Positions 1 through 7,289 are shown, numbered from the stretch's first letter. The stretch is DNA of 22,739 nt from an uncultured Micromonospora sp. (GCA_937951935.1 CALGAM010000244.1:1-22739), one strand, 5' to 3'. Made by a program: numbers and translations. The notes: generated by a model not told the origin, from the sequence alone.

Positions 1-11
1 GCATGGGACGA

Positions 12-40
12 TTTACCGTGTGTCTCGCACTTGAGACATT
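12..40 (+). promoter_or_regulatory. Putative promoter with palindromic operator
   Basis: A -35-like TTTACC (12-17) and a -10-like GACATT (35-40) are 17 nt apart. Between them and overlapping the -10 is a perfect inverted repeat, TGTCTC (21-26), six bases, GAGACA (33-38). A third half-site, TGTCT, follows at 44-48. The arrangement suits a repressor acting on transcription towards 83/267. The regulator is unknown, and the window edge prevents judging what lies upstream. Confidence 0.35.
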
Positions 41-82
41 CTTTGTCTGAGAGGGTCACGCCCTCGTGACGGGAGGAGTCGG

Positions 83-262
83 GTGACCGAACTAGCAACC
101 CGAACCCGGGCTCTGATCGTCGACGGCGTCGCCGCCGGTCTCGTCCGGCGATCCGACCTCCTTCGACGCGGAGGGGCCACGTGCAGATCGGGGTGGACGT
201 ACACAGGAGAGGAACGTCGAGCGGGGGCGGTCAGCGGATCGGTCGGGGTCGGGACGGGGTGA
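83..262 (+). CDS. Possible small ORF, 59 residues, unknown function
   Basis: A GTG-initiated 59-codon frame follows a good ribosome binding site (GGGAGGAG, 71-78) and ends 4 nt before the GTG of the next gene, which is operon-like spacing. Against it, third-position GC is only near the local background and the second half is Gly/Arg/Thr-rich with no recognisable motif. It may be a leader ORF for the gene at 267 or chance. Confidence 0.2.
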   Translation: MTELATRTRALIVDGVAAGLVRRSDLLRRGGATCRSGWTYTGEERRAGAVSGSVGVGTG

Positions 263-266
263 ACCG

Positions 267-617
267 GTGAGTCCGTTCTTCGTGGTCTTCCTCGTCCTGC
301 TGCTCGCGTCCTCCAGCTACGCCGTGGGGCGGTTGCACGGGCAGCTCAGCTACCGACTCGGATACCGGTTCGGCTATCGACAGGGGTACTTCGACGGTGA
401 CCGGGGGGCCTGGAACCGTCGACGTCGCGAGGCGCAGGCGGCGATCGCCTCGGTGTTGGCGGTGCCGTCGCCCGGCGTACCGCACAACGGCCACACCGTC
501 GTCGGTCAGGGAACGACGTACACGGGCGCCTCCTTCGCGGGGACCGCGACCAACGGCGGACGGCACTCCACCGCACCCTCGCCGGTCGGAATCTCTGACC
601 GGCGCGCGGTGGGGTGA
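267..617 (+). CDS. Small membrane protein with YxxG repeats
   Basis: This 116-residue protein is not a family I recognise. It opens with a hydrophobic helix (about residues 4-20, Phe/Val/Leu-rich), either a membrane anchor or an uncleaved signal. Directly after comes a run of four tetrapeptides of the form Tyr-x-x-Gly (YRLG, YRFG, YRQG, YFDG), then an Arg-rich basic stretch (NRRRRE) and a Thr/Gly/Ser-rich low-complexity tail. The hydrophobic-then-basic order suggests a single-pass protein with its C-terminus inside the cell. Codon usage is clearly actinobacterial, with high third-position GC. The GTG start at 267 lies 4 nt after the weak ORF at 83-262. A strong hairpin about 90 nt downstream (703-741) would end the transcript, so this looks like a short unit separate from phoH. 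Confidence 0.6.
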   Translation: MSPFFVVFLVLLLASSSYAVGRLHGQLSYRLGYRFGYRQGYFDGDRGAWNRRRREAQAAIASVLAVPSPGVPHNGHTVVGQGTTYTGASFAGTATNGGRHSTAPSPVGISDRRAVG

Positions 618-702
618 GCGGTCACCCGCGAGCGCGGTGCGCAGGTCCGTCGCGGACGCGCACCGCCCGGGGCCACCCGAGGACCGGCGACGGTGGCCCC
701 CG

Positions 703-741
703 CCGGCCGGGATGCGCGCAGGGGGTACGCATCCCGGCCGG
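703..741 (+). terminator. Strong 14-bp hairpin, probable terminator
   Basis: Left arm 703-716 and right arm 728-741 are perfectly complementary over 14 bp around an 11-nt loop. There is no T-run, as is usual for high-GC actinobacterial terminators. It lies 86 nt past the stop of the gene at 267-617 and could act in both directions. Confidence 0.65.
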
Positions 742-949
742 TCCGCCGGCTCTCGGTCTTCCGCGTCGGCGTGGACCGGCGGCGTGCCGTCGTCGACCCG
801 GAGGGCGCGCGCCGCGTCGGCCCCGGGACGGACGTGCCACGCCGGTCCGGGGCCGTACGGTGCCCCGTCGACGCCGACCACCGGCAGCCGGCGGCCCGGG
901 AGCACCAACTCGAACATCGATGCCCTAGCCCAGGCCCGCGTTCTCCGGT

Positions 950-961
950 TAGCGTCTATGC
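950..961 (+). promoter_or_regulatory. Probable phoH promoter -10 box
   Basis: TAGCGT at 950-955 is followed by 6 nt and an ATG at 962, matching the leaderless-promoter spacing seen at several genes in this window. Transcription would start near 962, giving either a longer leaderless PhoH from 962 or a 141-nt leader before the GTG at 1103. The rest of 618-1102 holds only the hairpin at 703-741 and the doubtful minus-strand frame. Confidence 0.4.
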
Positions 962-1102
962 ATGGCGCGGGGTCGTCCCGAGCCAGCCGGACGGCCCGGA
1001 TCTTGCGACCGCATGCACGGGGCCCGCATCCGACCCCGTGTCTCCGGGCTCCGGAGGAGGCGGACCGCGGGCGGACGGGTGCACGCCCGCCGGAGCAGGC
1101 CT

Positions 1103-2524
1103 GTGACGACTCGCCGAAGCAACCCTCGGGCCGACGACCAGAACGTGACCGCCGTCAGGACGGCCCCGGGCCGGGCCCGGAGCGGACGCCGGAGCATGGC
1201 GGTCCAGCCGACCGAGACCGTGGAGCCCGCGCCGTCCACCCGGGCGTTCGTCCTGGACACCTCGGTGCTCCTGTCCGATCCCGGGGCCTTCCACCGGTTC
1301 GCCGAACACGAGGTGGTCCTGCCGCTGGTGGTGATCTCCGAGCTGGAGGGCAAACGCCATCATCCGGAGCTGGGCTGGTTCGCCCGACAGGCCCTCCGGT
1401 TCCTCGACGACCTGCGGGCCCGGCACGGGCGGCTCGACCAGCCGGTGCCGGCCAACGAGCAGGGCGGCACGCTGCGGGTGGAGCTGAACCACAGCGACGA
1501 CGCGGTCCTGCCGCCCGGGTTCCGCACCGACACCAACGACGCGCGGATCCTGTCGGTGGCGCTCAACCTGGCGGCCGAGGGGCGGGCGGTCACGCTGGTG
1601 AGCAAGGACATGCCGCTGCGGGTCAAGGCGGCGTCGGTCGGGCTGACCGCCGACGAGTACCGGCACGGCCAGGCCAGTGATCCCACCTGGACCGGGATGG
1701 CCGAGCTGGACCTGACCGAGGAGCAGATCGACCGGCTCTACGAGGACGTCTGTCTCGACCTCGACGAGGCCGCCGGCCTGCCCTGCCACACCGGTCTGGT
1801 GTTGCACTCGCCGCGCGGCTCCGCGCTGGCGCGGGTGCTGCCCGACAAGACGGTGCGACTGGTCCGGGGCGACCGGGAGGCGTTCGGCCTGCGCGGCCGT
1901 TCCGCCGAGCAGCGGGTGGCCCTCGACCTCCTGCTCGACGACTCGATCGGCATCGTCTCACTCGGCGGCCGGGCCGGGACGGGAAAGTCGGCGCTGGCGC
2001 TGTGCGCCGGCCTGGAGGCGGTGATGGAGCGGCGCCGACACAAGAAGGTCGTCGTCTTCCGACCGCTGTACGCCGTGGGTGGCCAGGAGCTGGGCTACCT
2101 GCCGGGCACGGAGGCGGAGAAGATGTCGCCGTGGGCGCAGGCGGTCTTCGACACCCTGGGCGCGGTGGTCCACGAGAACGTGGTGGAGGAGATCCTGTCC
2201 CGGGGGATGCTCGAGGTGCTGCCGCTGACCCACATCCGCGGGCGGAGCCTGCACGACGCCTTCGTCATCGTCGACGAGGCCCAGTCACTGGAACGCGGGG
2301 TCCTGCTCACCGTGCTGTCCCGGGTCGGTCAGGGTTCCCGGGTGGTGCTCACCCACGACGTGGCGCAGCGGGACAACCTGCGGGTCGGTCGGCACGACGG
2401 TGTGACGGCCGTGATCGAGGCGCTGAAGGGCCACCCGATCTTCGCGCACGTCACGCTCACCCGCTCGGAGCGGTCGCCGATCGCCGAGGTGGTGACGGAC
2501 CTGCTGGAGGACATGCCGCTGTAG
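1103..2524 (+). CDS. PIN-PhoH family ATPase (PhoH2 type)
   Basis: This is an N-terminal PIN ribonuclease domain fused to a PhoH ATPase/helicase domain, the PhoH2 architecture. Mycobacterial PhoH2 unwinds and cleaves RNA and acts as the toxin of a PhoAT-PhoH2 pair. Numbered from 1103, the PIN acidic residues are D52 (in LDTSVLL), E80 (SELEGKR), D146 (TNDARI) and D169 (SKDMPL). The PhoH part has Walker A GRAGTGKS at 289-296 and Walker B FVIVDEAQ at 387-394. The start is uncertain: GTG 1103 has GGAG 7 nt upstream (473 aa); ATG 1196 gives 442 aa, closer to mycobacterial homologues but with a weak site; ATG 962 fits a leaderless start (520 aa). The first 90 or so residues from 1103 are Arg/Pro-rich and unconserved in appearance. 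No convincing PhoAT-like antitoxin ORF is visible upstream. Confidence 0.93.
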   Translation: MTTRRSNPRADDQNVTAVRTAPGRARSGRRSMAVQPTETVEPAPSTRAFVLDTSVLLSDPGAFHRFAEHEVVLPLVVISELEGKRHHPELGWFARQALRFLDDLRARHGRLDQPVPANEQGGTLRVELNHSDDAVLPPGFRTDTNDARILSVALNLAAEGRAVTLVSKDMPLRVKAASVGLTADEYRHGQASDPTWTGMAELDLTEEQIDRLYEDVCLDLDEAAGLPCHTGLVLHSPRGSALARVLPDKTVRLVRGDREAFGLRGRSAEQRVALDLLLDDSIGIVSLGGRAGTGKSALALCAGLEAVMERRRHKKVVVFRPLYAVGGQELGYLPGTEAEKMSPWAQAVFDTLGAVVHENVVEEILSRGMLEVLPLTHIRGRSLHDAFVIVDEAQSLERGVLLTVLSRVGQGSRVVLTHDVAQRDNLRVGRHDGVTAVIEALKGHPIFAHVTLTRSERSPIAEVVTDLLEDMPL

Positions 2525-2569
2525 GGGTTGACTCCTGCGTGGTACGCCCGAATTGACGGTGATTTGCGG

Positions 2570-2585
2570 CGTGATGCATGTCACA
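2570..2585 (+). promoter_or_regulatory. CRP-like binding site
   Basis: CGTGA, six bases, TCACA matches the CRP consensus TGTGA-N6-TCACA at 9 of 10 positions. TTGACG at 2553-2558 just upstream could be a -35 element. The remaining leader to 2813 (about 230 nt) has no ORF I support and none of the conserved blocks of the c-di-AMP (ydaO) riboswitch that often precedes actinobacterial cell-wall hydrolases. Confidence 0.45.
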
Positions 2586-2813
2586 AAAGCCGTCACTGGT
2601 TTCCCTGCCGGCGCACCGTACGCAAGGGTGTCCTGCGAGCGCCCACGCCACCCGGGCGTTGCCGATCATCGCTCGGCCCGGGTCGGCGGTCCGACGACCA
2701 CCAGTCGGTCGGAGTACACGACCCGGCCGGGTCTGGGCGCTCGCGGCGTGAACGGGAGACCACATCGGGTTTTCCGTGTGCCGCGTCCCTGTCCCCGACG
2801 AAGGGAAAACCGT

Positions 2814-3491
2814 GTGAGTCGGCTGTGGAGCCGGTTCGGTGTCCGGGGTCTTGCCGTCGCGTTGCTCCTCGGGGGCGTCGGCGGCGGTTACCTCCTCGGC
2901 GAGGACCGAAAGGCACAGCAGCGGAGCATCGAGGCCCAGGCCGTCTACGAGGCGCAGCAGGCCGAGTGGGACCTGCTCCGTCGGCAGCGGGCGGCGCACC
3001 TTCTGGCCACTCTCGACCAGCGGGCCGCGCAGCGGGAGGCCGCGCGCAAGGCGGCGGAGCTGGCCCGGTCCGCGGCGGAACGGGCCAGACAGGCCGACGA
3101 GGCGGCGAGCCGCAAACGGGCACGCGAGCGGGCGGCGCAGGAGGCGGCCAAGCCCTACTCCGGCCCGATACCGGATTCGTGCCAGGAGTACAGCGGGAAC
3201 CGGGCGATCGGGTGCGCGCTGCTGCTCGACGCGGGCTTCAAACTGGCCGAGATGCCCTGCCTGGACAAGCTCTGGACCAAGGAGAGCGGCTGGAACCACA
3301 GGTCCTCGAACCCCTCGACCGGTGCGTACGGCATCGCGCAGGCGAACCCGGGCGAGCGGATGGCGAGTGTGGGATCCGACTGGAGGACCAACCCGGCAAC
3401 CCAGATCAAGTGGGGTCTGGGTTACATCAAGGGGCGTTACGGCACCCCCTGCGGCGCCTGGACGTTCTTCCAGAACAAGGGCTGGTACTGA
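2814..3491 (+). CDS. Secreted lytic transglycosylase-like protein
   Basis: This 225-residue protein is built as an N-terminal membrane/signal helix (about 11-28), a long Ala/Arg/Glu/Gln-rich coiled coil (about 31-113), then a compact C-terminal domain (about 117-225) resembling the transglycosylase-like domain of actinobacterial aggregation-promoting-factor proteins. The likely catalytic glutamate is E157 in TKESGW, followed by the supporting motifs NPSTGAYGIAQ. Four cysteines in that domain (C123, C134, C149 and one near 213) could form two disulfides, as expected outside the cytoplasm. The role inferred is cleavage of the peptidoglycan glycan strand during growth or separation. GTG 2814 is chosen because AAGGGA (2801-2806) lies 7 nt upstream and the signal segment starts there; the longer in-frame extension to 2553 lacks coding character. 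A hairpin terminator follows at 3505. Confidence 0.85.
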   Translation: MSRLWSRFGVRGLAVALLLGGVGGGYLLGEDRKAQQRSIEAQAVYEAQQAEWDLLRRQRAAHLLATLDQRAAQREAARKAAELARSAAERARQADEAASRKRARERAAQEAAKPYSGPIPDSCQEYSGNRAIGCALLLDAGFKLAEMPCLDKLWTKESGWNHRSSNPSTGAYGIAQANPGERMASVGSDWRTNPATQIKWGLGYIKGRYGTPCGAWTFFQNKGWY

Positions 3492-3504
3492 GGCGAGGCG
3501 ATGA

Positions 3505-3535
3505 CCGGGGGCGCGGAGGCCGTCCGCGCCCCCGG
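3505..3535 (+). terminator. 13-bp hairpin terminator
   Basis: Arms 3505-3517 and 3523-3535 are perfectly complementary with a 5-nt loop, 13 nt past the stop of the transglycosylase-like gene. It has no T-run. Confidence 0.7.
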
Positions 3536-3597
3536 CTCCGGCGTCGGGGTCGGCCCGCCGGCCTCGGTGGCGGGCGACCGCCGAAGCTGATAGCAAC

Positions 3598-4257
3598 GTG
3601 AGGGTGACGTTCGACCCGTACTCCCGTGACCCGAACCGGTTCGGGACGGAGGCGTTCTACGCCTCGCTCGGCCGGGCCTTCGTCGCCATGTGCGCCGTCG
3701 TGCCGGTGCTCTTCGCGATCGAGGCGGTCGACGTCTGGCTGCACGCGGGGCTCGACGCCCGTGCCGGGATCATCCCCCGCAACATCGAGGGCCTCGACGG
3801 TGTCTTCTTCAGCCCGTTCCTGCACCACGGCTGGGACCACCTCTACGGCAACAGCGTGCCGCTGATCCTGCTCGGCACCTTCGTCCTGTCCGCCGGAGCC
3901 CGTCGCTTCGTCTACTCCACACTGGTCATCATCCTCGTCAGCGGGCTCGGGGTCTGGTTCACCGGCTCGCCCCGGACGGTCGTCGTCGGGGCGAGCGGCG
4001 TCGTCTTCGGGTATCTCGGGTTGCTGCTGATGCGCGGCATCGTCGAGCGAAGCTGGTGGAACTTCGCGGTGGTGCTGCTCGTCGGCCTGCTCTACGGCTG
4101 GCAGCTGCTCGGAGTGCTCCCGACCGACGAGCTGATCTCCTGGCAGGGCCACCTCTTCGGCCTGCTCGGCGGCATGCTGGCCGCGGTGCTCTTCCGGCGG
4201 CGTCGTCCGCGCGACGACGACCCGTACCGGTCGGAGTTCACCGTGACTCTGCCCTGA
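3598..4257 (+). CDS. Rhomboid family intramembrane serine protease
   Basis: This 219-residue polytopic protein has the rhomboid signature. H81 and N85 lie in the HHGWDHLYGN motif and would form the oxyanion hole. S133 in GASG is the nucleophile, and H185 in WQGHLFG completes the Ser-His dyad. Roughly six membrane segments can be seen: about 25-47, 86-100, 103-122, 128-147, 153-172 and 180-198. Members cut substrates within the membrane; the substrate here is unknown. The GTG at 3598 lacks a clear ribosome binding site, and a second GTG lies at 3604. The gene sits alone between a terminator and a promoter. The tail after the last helix is short and basic/acidic (RRRRPRDDD), so it is probably cytoplasmic. 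Confidence 0.9.
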   Translation: MRVTFDPYSRDPNRFGTEAFYASLGRAFVAMCAVVPVLFAIEAVDVWLHAGLDARAGIIPRNIEGLDGVFFSPFLHHGWDHLYGNSVPLILLGTFVLSAGARRFVYSTLVIILVSGLGVWFTGSPRTVVVGASGVVFGYLGLLLMRGIVERSWWNFAVVLLVGLLYGWQLLGVLPTDELISWQGHLFGLLGGMLAAVLFRRRRPRDDDPYRSEFTVTLP

Positions 4258-4286
4258 CCAGGTGTGTCGTTCTTCCGGACGGGTTG

Positions 4287-4315
4287 TTGCCCGACGTCCG
4301 TTTCCCGCCTACGGT
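4287..4315 (+). promoter_or_regulatory. Promoter of the ferredoxin-NADP+ reductase gene
   Basis: TTGCCC (4287-4292) and TACGGT (4310-4315) are separated by exactly 17 nt, a good match to actinobacterial housekeeping promoters. A start site near 4322 would give a leader of about 45 nt. Confidence 0.5.
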
Positions 4316-4365
4316 CGAGGCAGTGAGCCCGCGTCCGCCCGTGACCGGAGAGCGACGGTGAGAAC

Positions 4366-5334
4366 ATGCGCGAGGTTGACGTCGCGATAGTCGGGGCGGG
4401 TCCCACCGGGCTGTTCGCCGCGTACTACGCGGGTTTCCGCGGTCTGTCCGTGATGGTCGTCGACGTGTTGCCCGAGCCGGGTGGACAGGTCACCGCGATG
4501 TACCCGGAGAAAATGATCTACGACGTTGCCGGGTTTCCGTCGATCAGGGGCCGCGACCTGGTGGCCAACCTCGTCGACCAGGCGTCCGCCTCCGATCCGG
4601 ACTACCGGCTCGGGGTACGCGCGGAGAAGCTGTCGTACCTGGACGGCCGTCCGGTGCTGAGCCTCGCCAACGGCGAGGTGTTTCGGTGCGGCGCGGTCAT
4701 CGTCACCGCCGGCCTGGGCAGCTTCACCCCGCGTCCCCTGCCGGCGGCGGAGAACTTCGTCGGCAGCGGCGTGGTCTACTTCGTGCCGGATCCCGCCGAG
4801 CTCGCCGGGCAGGACGTGCTGATCGTCGGCGGCGGCGACTCGGCCTTCGACTGGGCACTGGCGTTGCAGCCGTTGGCCCGCTCGGTCACCCTCGTCCACC
4901 GTCGGGACCGTTTCCGGGCCCATGCCGCCACCGTCGACCGGGTGCGGCGACTGCCGGTCCGGATCGTGGTCGACGCCGAGGTGACGAGGCTGCACGGCGA
5001 CACGGCGGTGACCGGGGCCGACATCACGGTACGGGGCGGCGGCGTGGAGACGCTGCCGGTCGGCACCGTGGTGGCCGCGCTGGGGTTCACCGCCGACCTC
5101 GGACCACTGGCCGAGTGGGGCCTGGCACTGGACAAGCGCCACATCCTGGTGGACAGCACGATGCTGACCAACCTGCCACGGGTCTTCGCCGCCGGTGACA
5201 TCACCGAGTACCCGGGCAAGGTCCGCCTGATCGCCACCGGGTTCGGCGAGGCCGCGACCGCGGTCAACAACGCCGCCGTCACGATCGACCCGGCCGCGCA
5301 CCTCTTCCCCGGCCACTCCTCCGACGCGGGCTGA
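4366..5334 (+). CDS. Ferredoxin--NADP+ reductase, thioredoxin-reductase-like
   Basis: This 322-residue flavoprotein has an FAD-binding motif GAGPTG at 10-15, an NADPH-binding motif GGGDSA at 155-160, and a C-terminal FAD contact around AAGDITEYPGK (about 274-284) followed by TGFGEAATAVNNA. The CxxC redox pair of true thioredoxin reductase is absent from the NADPH domain. With the length and the conserved start, this places it in the TrxR-like ferredoxin/flavodoxin-NADP+ reductase group (YumC type). It would move electrons between NADPH and ferredoxin or flavodoxin. ATG 4366 starts immediately at the beta-strand leading into the FAD motif. No ferredoxin gene is adjacent, so the partner is unknown. 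It converges with glpX. Confidence 0.88.
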   Translation: MREVDVAIVGAGPTGLFAAYYAGFRGLSVMVVDVLPEPGGQVTAMYPEKMIYDVAGFPSIRGRDLVANLVDQASASDPDYRLGVRAEKLSYLDGRPVLSLANGEVFRCGAVIVTAGLGSFTPRPLPAAENFVGSGVVYFVPDPAELAGQDVLIVGGGDSAFDWALALQPLARSVTLVHRRDRFRAHAATVDRVRRLPVRIVVDAEVTRLHGDTAVTGADITVRGGGVETLPVGTVVAALGFTADLGPLAEWGLALDKRHILVDSTMLTNLPRVFAAGDITEYPGKVRLIATGFGEAATAVNNAAVTIDPAAHLFPGHSSDAG

Positions 5335-5355
5335 GCCGACCGGCCGCGTACCCGG

Positions 5356-5386
5356 CCGCCCTCGGGGCGGTCCGGGCACCCCGGAC
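5356..5386. terminator. Tandem hairpins between convergent genes
   Basis: Two adjacent perfect hairpins are visible: CCGCCC (5356-5361) with GGGCGG (5365-5370), and GTCCGGG (5370-5376) with CCCGGAC (5380-5386). They lie between the reductase and glpX and could stop transcription from both sides. Confidence 0.5.
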
Positions 5387-5441
5387 GGCGGTGGAGCCGC
5401 ACCGGCGGGCCGGGAGAACCCCGACCAGGCGGCGCCGGCGG

Positions 5442-6473
5442 TTACGCCTGCTCGGCGATGGGGCGGCCGTCGAAGTCGACGGCGGAGTACAGCGCCAGCT
5501 TCTCCAGGCGGTGGTACGAGTCGATGACCCGGATCGTGCCGCTCTTCGAGCGCATCACGATCGACTGGGTGTACGCCCCGCCGGCACGGTACCGGACGCC
5601 GCGCAGCAGGTCCCCGCTGGTGATCCCGGTGGCGACGAAGAAACAGTTGTCACCGGCCACCAGGTCGTCGGTGGTGAGCACCCGGTCCAGATCGTGACCG
5701 GCGGCGATCGCCTTCTCCCGCTCCTCGTCGTCGCGGGGCCAGAGCTTGGCCTGCATCATCCCGCCCATGCACTTCAGCGCGCAGGCGGCGGTGATCCCCT
5801 CCGGGGTGCCGCCGATCCCCATCAGCACGTCGACGTCCGACTCGCCGCGAGCGGCGGCGATCGCCCCGGCGATGTCGCCGTCGCTGATGAACCGGATCCC
5901 GGCACCGGCCTCACGGATCTCCCGGACCAGGTCGGCGTGCCTCGGCCGGTCCAGGACGCAGACCGTCACCTCCGACACGCTGGAGTGCTTGGCGCGGGCG
6001 ATCCGGCGGATGTTCTCCGCGACCCCGGCCTCGATGTCGACCACGTCCGCGTAGGCGGGGCCGACCGCGAGCTTCTGCATGTAGAAGACGGCGCTCGGGT
6101 CGAACATCGCGCCGCGCTCCGCGACCGCGAGCACGGCCAGGGCGTTCGGCATGCCCTTGCTCATCAGCGTGGTGCCGTCGATCGGGTCGACCGCCACGTC
6201 GACCTCGGGTCCGGTGCCGTCGCCGACCTGCTCGCCGTTGTACAGCATCGGGGCGTTGTCCTTCTCGCCCTCGCCGATCACCACGACACCCCGCATCGGG
6301 ATCGAGTTGATCAGCTTGCGCATCGCGTCGACGGCGGCGCCGTCCCCAGCCTCCTTGTCGCCCCGGCCGACCCACCGGCCCGCGGCCATCGCCGCCGCCT
6401 CGGTCACCCGGACCAGATCGAGCGCCAGGTTGCGGTCGAGGTTCTGCGGTACGCGGGTCCGGGTGTTGGTCAT
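5442..6473 (-). CDS. glpX: Class II fructose-1,6-bisphosphatase
   Basis: GlpX hydrolyses fructose 1,6-bisphosphate to fructose 6-phosphate, the committed step of gluconeogenesis and the usual FBPase of actinobacteria. The 343-residue protein shows the metal-dependent Li-sensitive phosphatase motifs: GEGEKDNAPM at about 67-76, GDGTGPEVD at 84-92 and DPIDGTT at 96-102. The conserved SDGDIAGA and GIGGTPEGI blocks follow. Start ATG 6473 has a strong GGAGGA-type ribosome binding site (complement of 6482-6489); the frame remains open to 6596 but without coding character. It is transcribed divergently from the DUF4245 gene. A perfect palindrome (6512-6530) sits about 40 nt upstream and is a likely regulatory target. 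Confidence 0.96.
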   Translation of the reverse strand: MTNTRTRVPQNLDRNLALDLVRVTEAAAMAAGRWVGRGDKEAGDGAAVDAMRKLINSIPMRGVVVIGEGEKDNAPMLYNGEQVGDGTGPEVDVAVDPIDGTTLMSKGMPNALAVLAVAERGAMFDPSAVFYMQKLAVGPAYADVVDIEAGVAENIRRIARAKHSSVSEVTVCVLDRPRHADLVREIREAGAGIRFISDGDIAGAIAAARGESDVDVLMGIGGTPEGITAACALKCMGGMMQAKLWPRDDEEREKAIAAGHDLDRVLTTDDLVAGDNCFFVATGITSGDLLRGVRYRAGGAYTQSIVMRSKSGTIRVIDSYHRLEKLALYSAVDFDGRPIAEQA

Positions 6474-6511
6474 GTCGGTTCCTCCTCGCGACGCTGCGGG
6501 TGTGGCCGGCT

Positions 6512-6530
6512 GTGTCAGGGATACTGACAC
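6512..6530. promoter_or_regulatory. Perfect palindromic operator, glpX/DUF4245
   Basis: GTGTCAG (6512-6518), five bases, CTGACAC (6524-6530) is a perfect 7-bp inverted repeat in the divergent intergenic region. A second, weaker inverted repeat follows (GAACC 6537-6541 and GGTTC 6549-6553). The arm length and spacing suit a dimeric repressor. It lies within the probable glpX promoter. I cannot name the regulator. Confidence 0.55.
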
Positions 6531-6605
6531 GTTGGTGAACCTAACGCTGGTTCGGGGGGCGGGTGGCCTGGATCGCGGAACCGGTTGGGCTGCCAAGATG
6601 GGTGG

Positions 6606-7289
6606 GTGAGCACCCAGTCGACCGGCCCCACCCCGTACGACGGCCTGCCCGACGAGTCCGGCGCGAACGGGCCGGATCCGCGCGCGGCGGTCGGCCCCGA
6701 CGGTCCGGCGGATCCGCCCGGGACCGGGGCGCCGGCGGTCGACCCGGAGGACGCCCGGCAGCAGGTCGTGCAGGTCGCGATCCGGTCACAGCGAACGACC
6801 AGGGACATGGTCGTCTCGCTGCTGGTGCTGCTGGTGCCGATCGCGCTGCTGGTCGGTTTCGGCCGGGTCTTCCTCGGTGCCGACACGCCGACCGAGGTCG
6901 ATGCCGCGCCGGCCCTGCAGCGGGCCCGGGCGGCCAACGCCTTCCCGGTCAGCGAACCGACCGGGTTGGGCGACGGTTGGCGCACGGTCCGTGCCGACTT
7001 CCGGCAGGGTGACACCGGGGCCACCCTGCGCATCGGGTACCTGGGTCCGGACGGCGGCGGGCTGCAACTGGTGCAGAGCAGCGTGGCGGCCGAGGAGCTG
7101 CTCCCGGCCGAGCTGACCGCGGCGGGCCAGCCGCAGGGCACGGTCGAGATCGGCGGCCGAGCCTGGCAGCGATACACGGCGCGCCCCGGTGAACGGGCGC
7201 TCGTGCTGCTGGAACCGGGCCGGACGGTGATCGTCGTCGGGCAGACGCCGGAGGAGGAGCTGCGCCGGCTGGCCGCGTCGCTCGGCTGA
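6606..7289 (+). CDS. DUF4245 single-pass membrane protein
   Basis: This 227-residue protein has a Pro/Gly/Asp-rich cytoplasmic N-terminus (1-45), a conserved basic lead-in (RSQRTTRDMVVS), one membrane helix (about 69-87) and an extracytoplasmic domain to the end. The pattern (TxRDMVxSL before the helix, then a 'P..EPTGL...WR' segment) matches DUF4245, an actinobacterial family of unknown function often found beside glpX and xseB. GTG 6606 is chosen over upstream in-frame options because a -10-like CAAGAT (6594-6599) lies exactly 6 nt before it, suggesting leaderless expression. It converges with xseB; the 80 bp between them contain only a weak GC-rich hairpin. Confidence 0.82.
   Translation: MSTQSTGPTPYDGLPDESGANGPDPRAAVGPDGPADPPGTGAPAVDPEDARQQVVQVAIRSQRTTRDMVVSLLVLLVPIALLVGFGRVFLGADTPTEVDAAPALQRARAANAFPVSEPTGLGDGWRTVRADFRQGDTGATLRIGYLGPDGGGLQLVQSSVAAEELLPAELTAAGQPQGTVEIGGRAWQRYTARPGERALVLLEPGRTVIVVGQTPEEELRRLAASLG

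Larger units (their letters stand above)
231..917 (-). other. Minus-strand open frame, possible gene or remnant
   Basis: The frame starts at ATG 917 and its first 60 or so codons look coding: third-position GC is near 90% and the peptide is balanced (it begins MFELVLPGRRLPVV). After about position 735 the character degrades, the frame runs through the terminator hairpin at 703-741, and from 617 downward it only shadows the plus-strand gene at 267-617. If real, the gene has probably lost its 3' end by a frameshift. I recognise no domain. Confidence 0.2.

Noticed and set aside
397..1680. 427-residue plus-strand open frame
   Set aside because: Arg/Pro/Gly-rich with random codon bias; it overlaps phoH in another frame and is a high-GC shadow.
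2586..2813. c-di-AMP (ydaO) riboswitch before the transglycosylase-like gene
   Set aside because: Expected from the gene type, but the conserved riboswitch blocks such as the CAGCTAACC-like segment are not present.
4366..5334. Thioredoxin reductase
   Set aside because: No CxxC redox motif after the NADPH-binding site.
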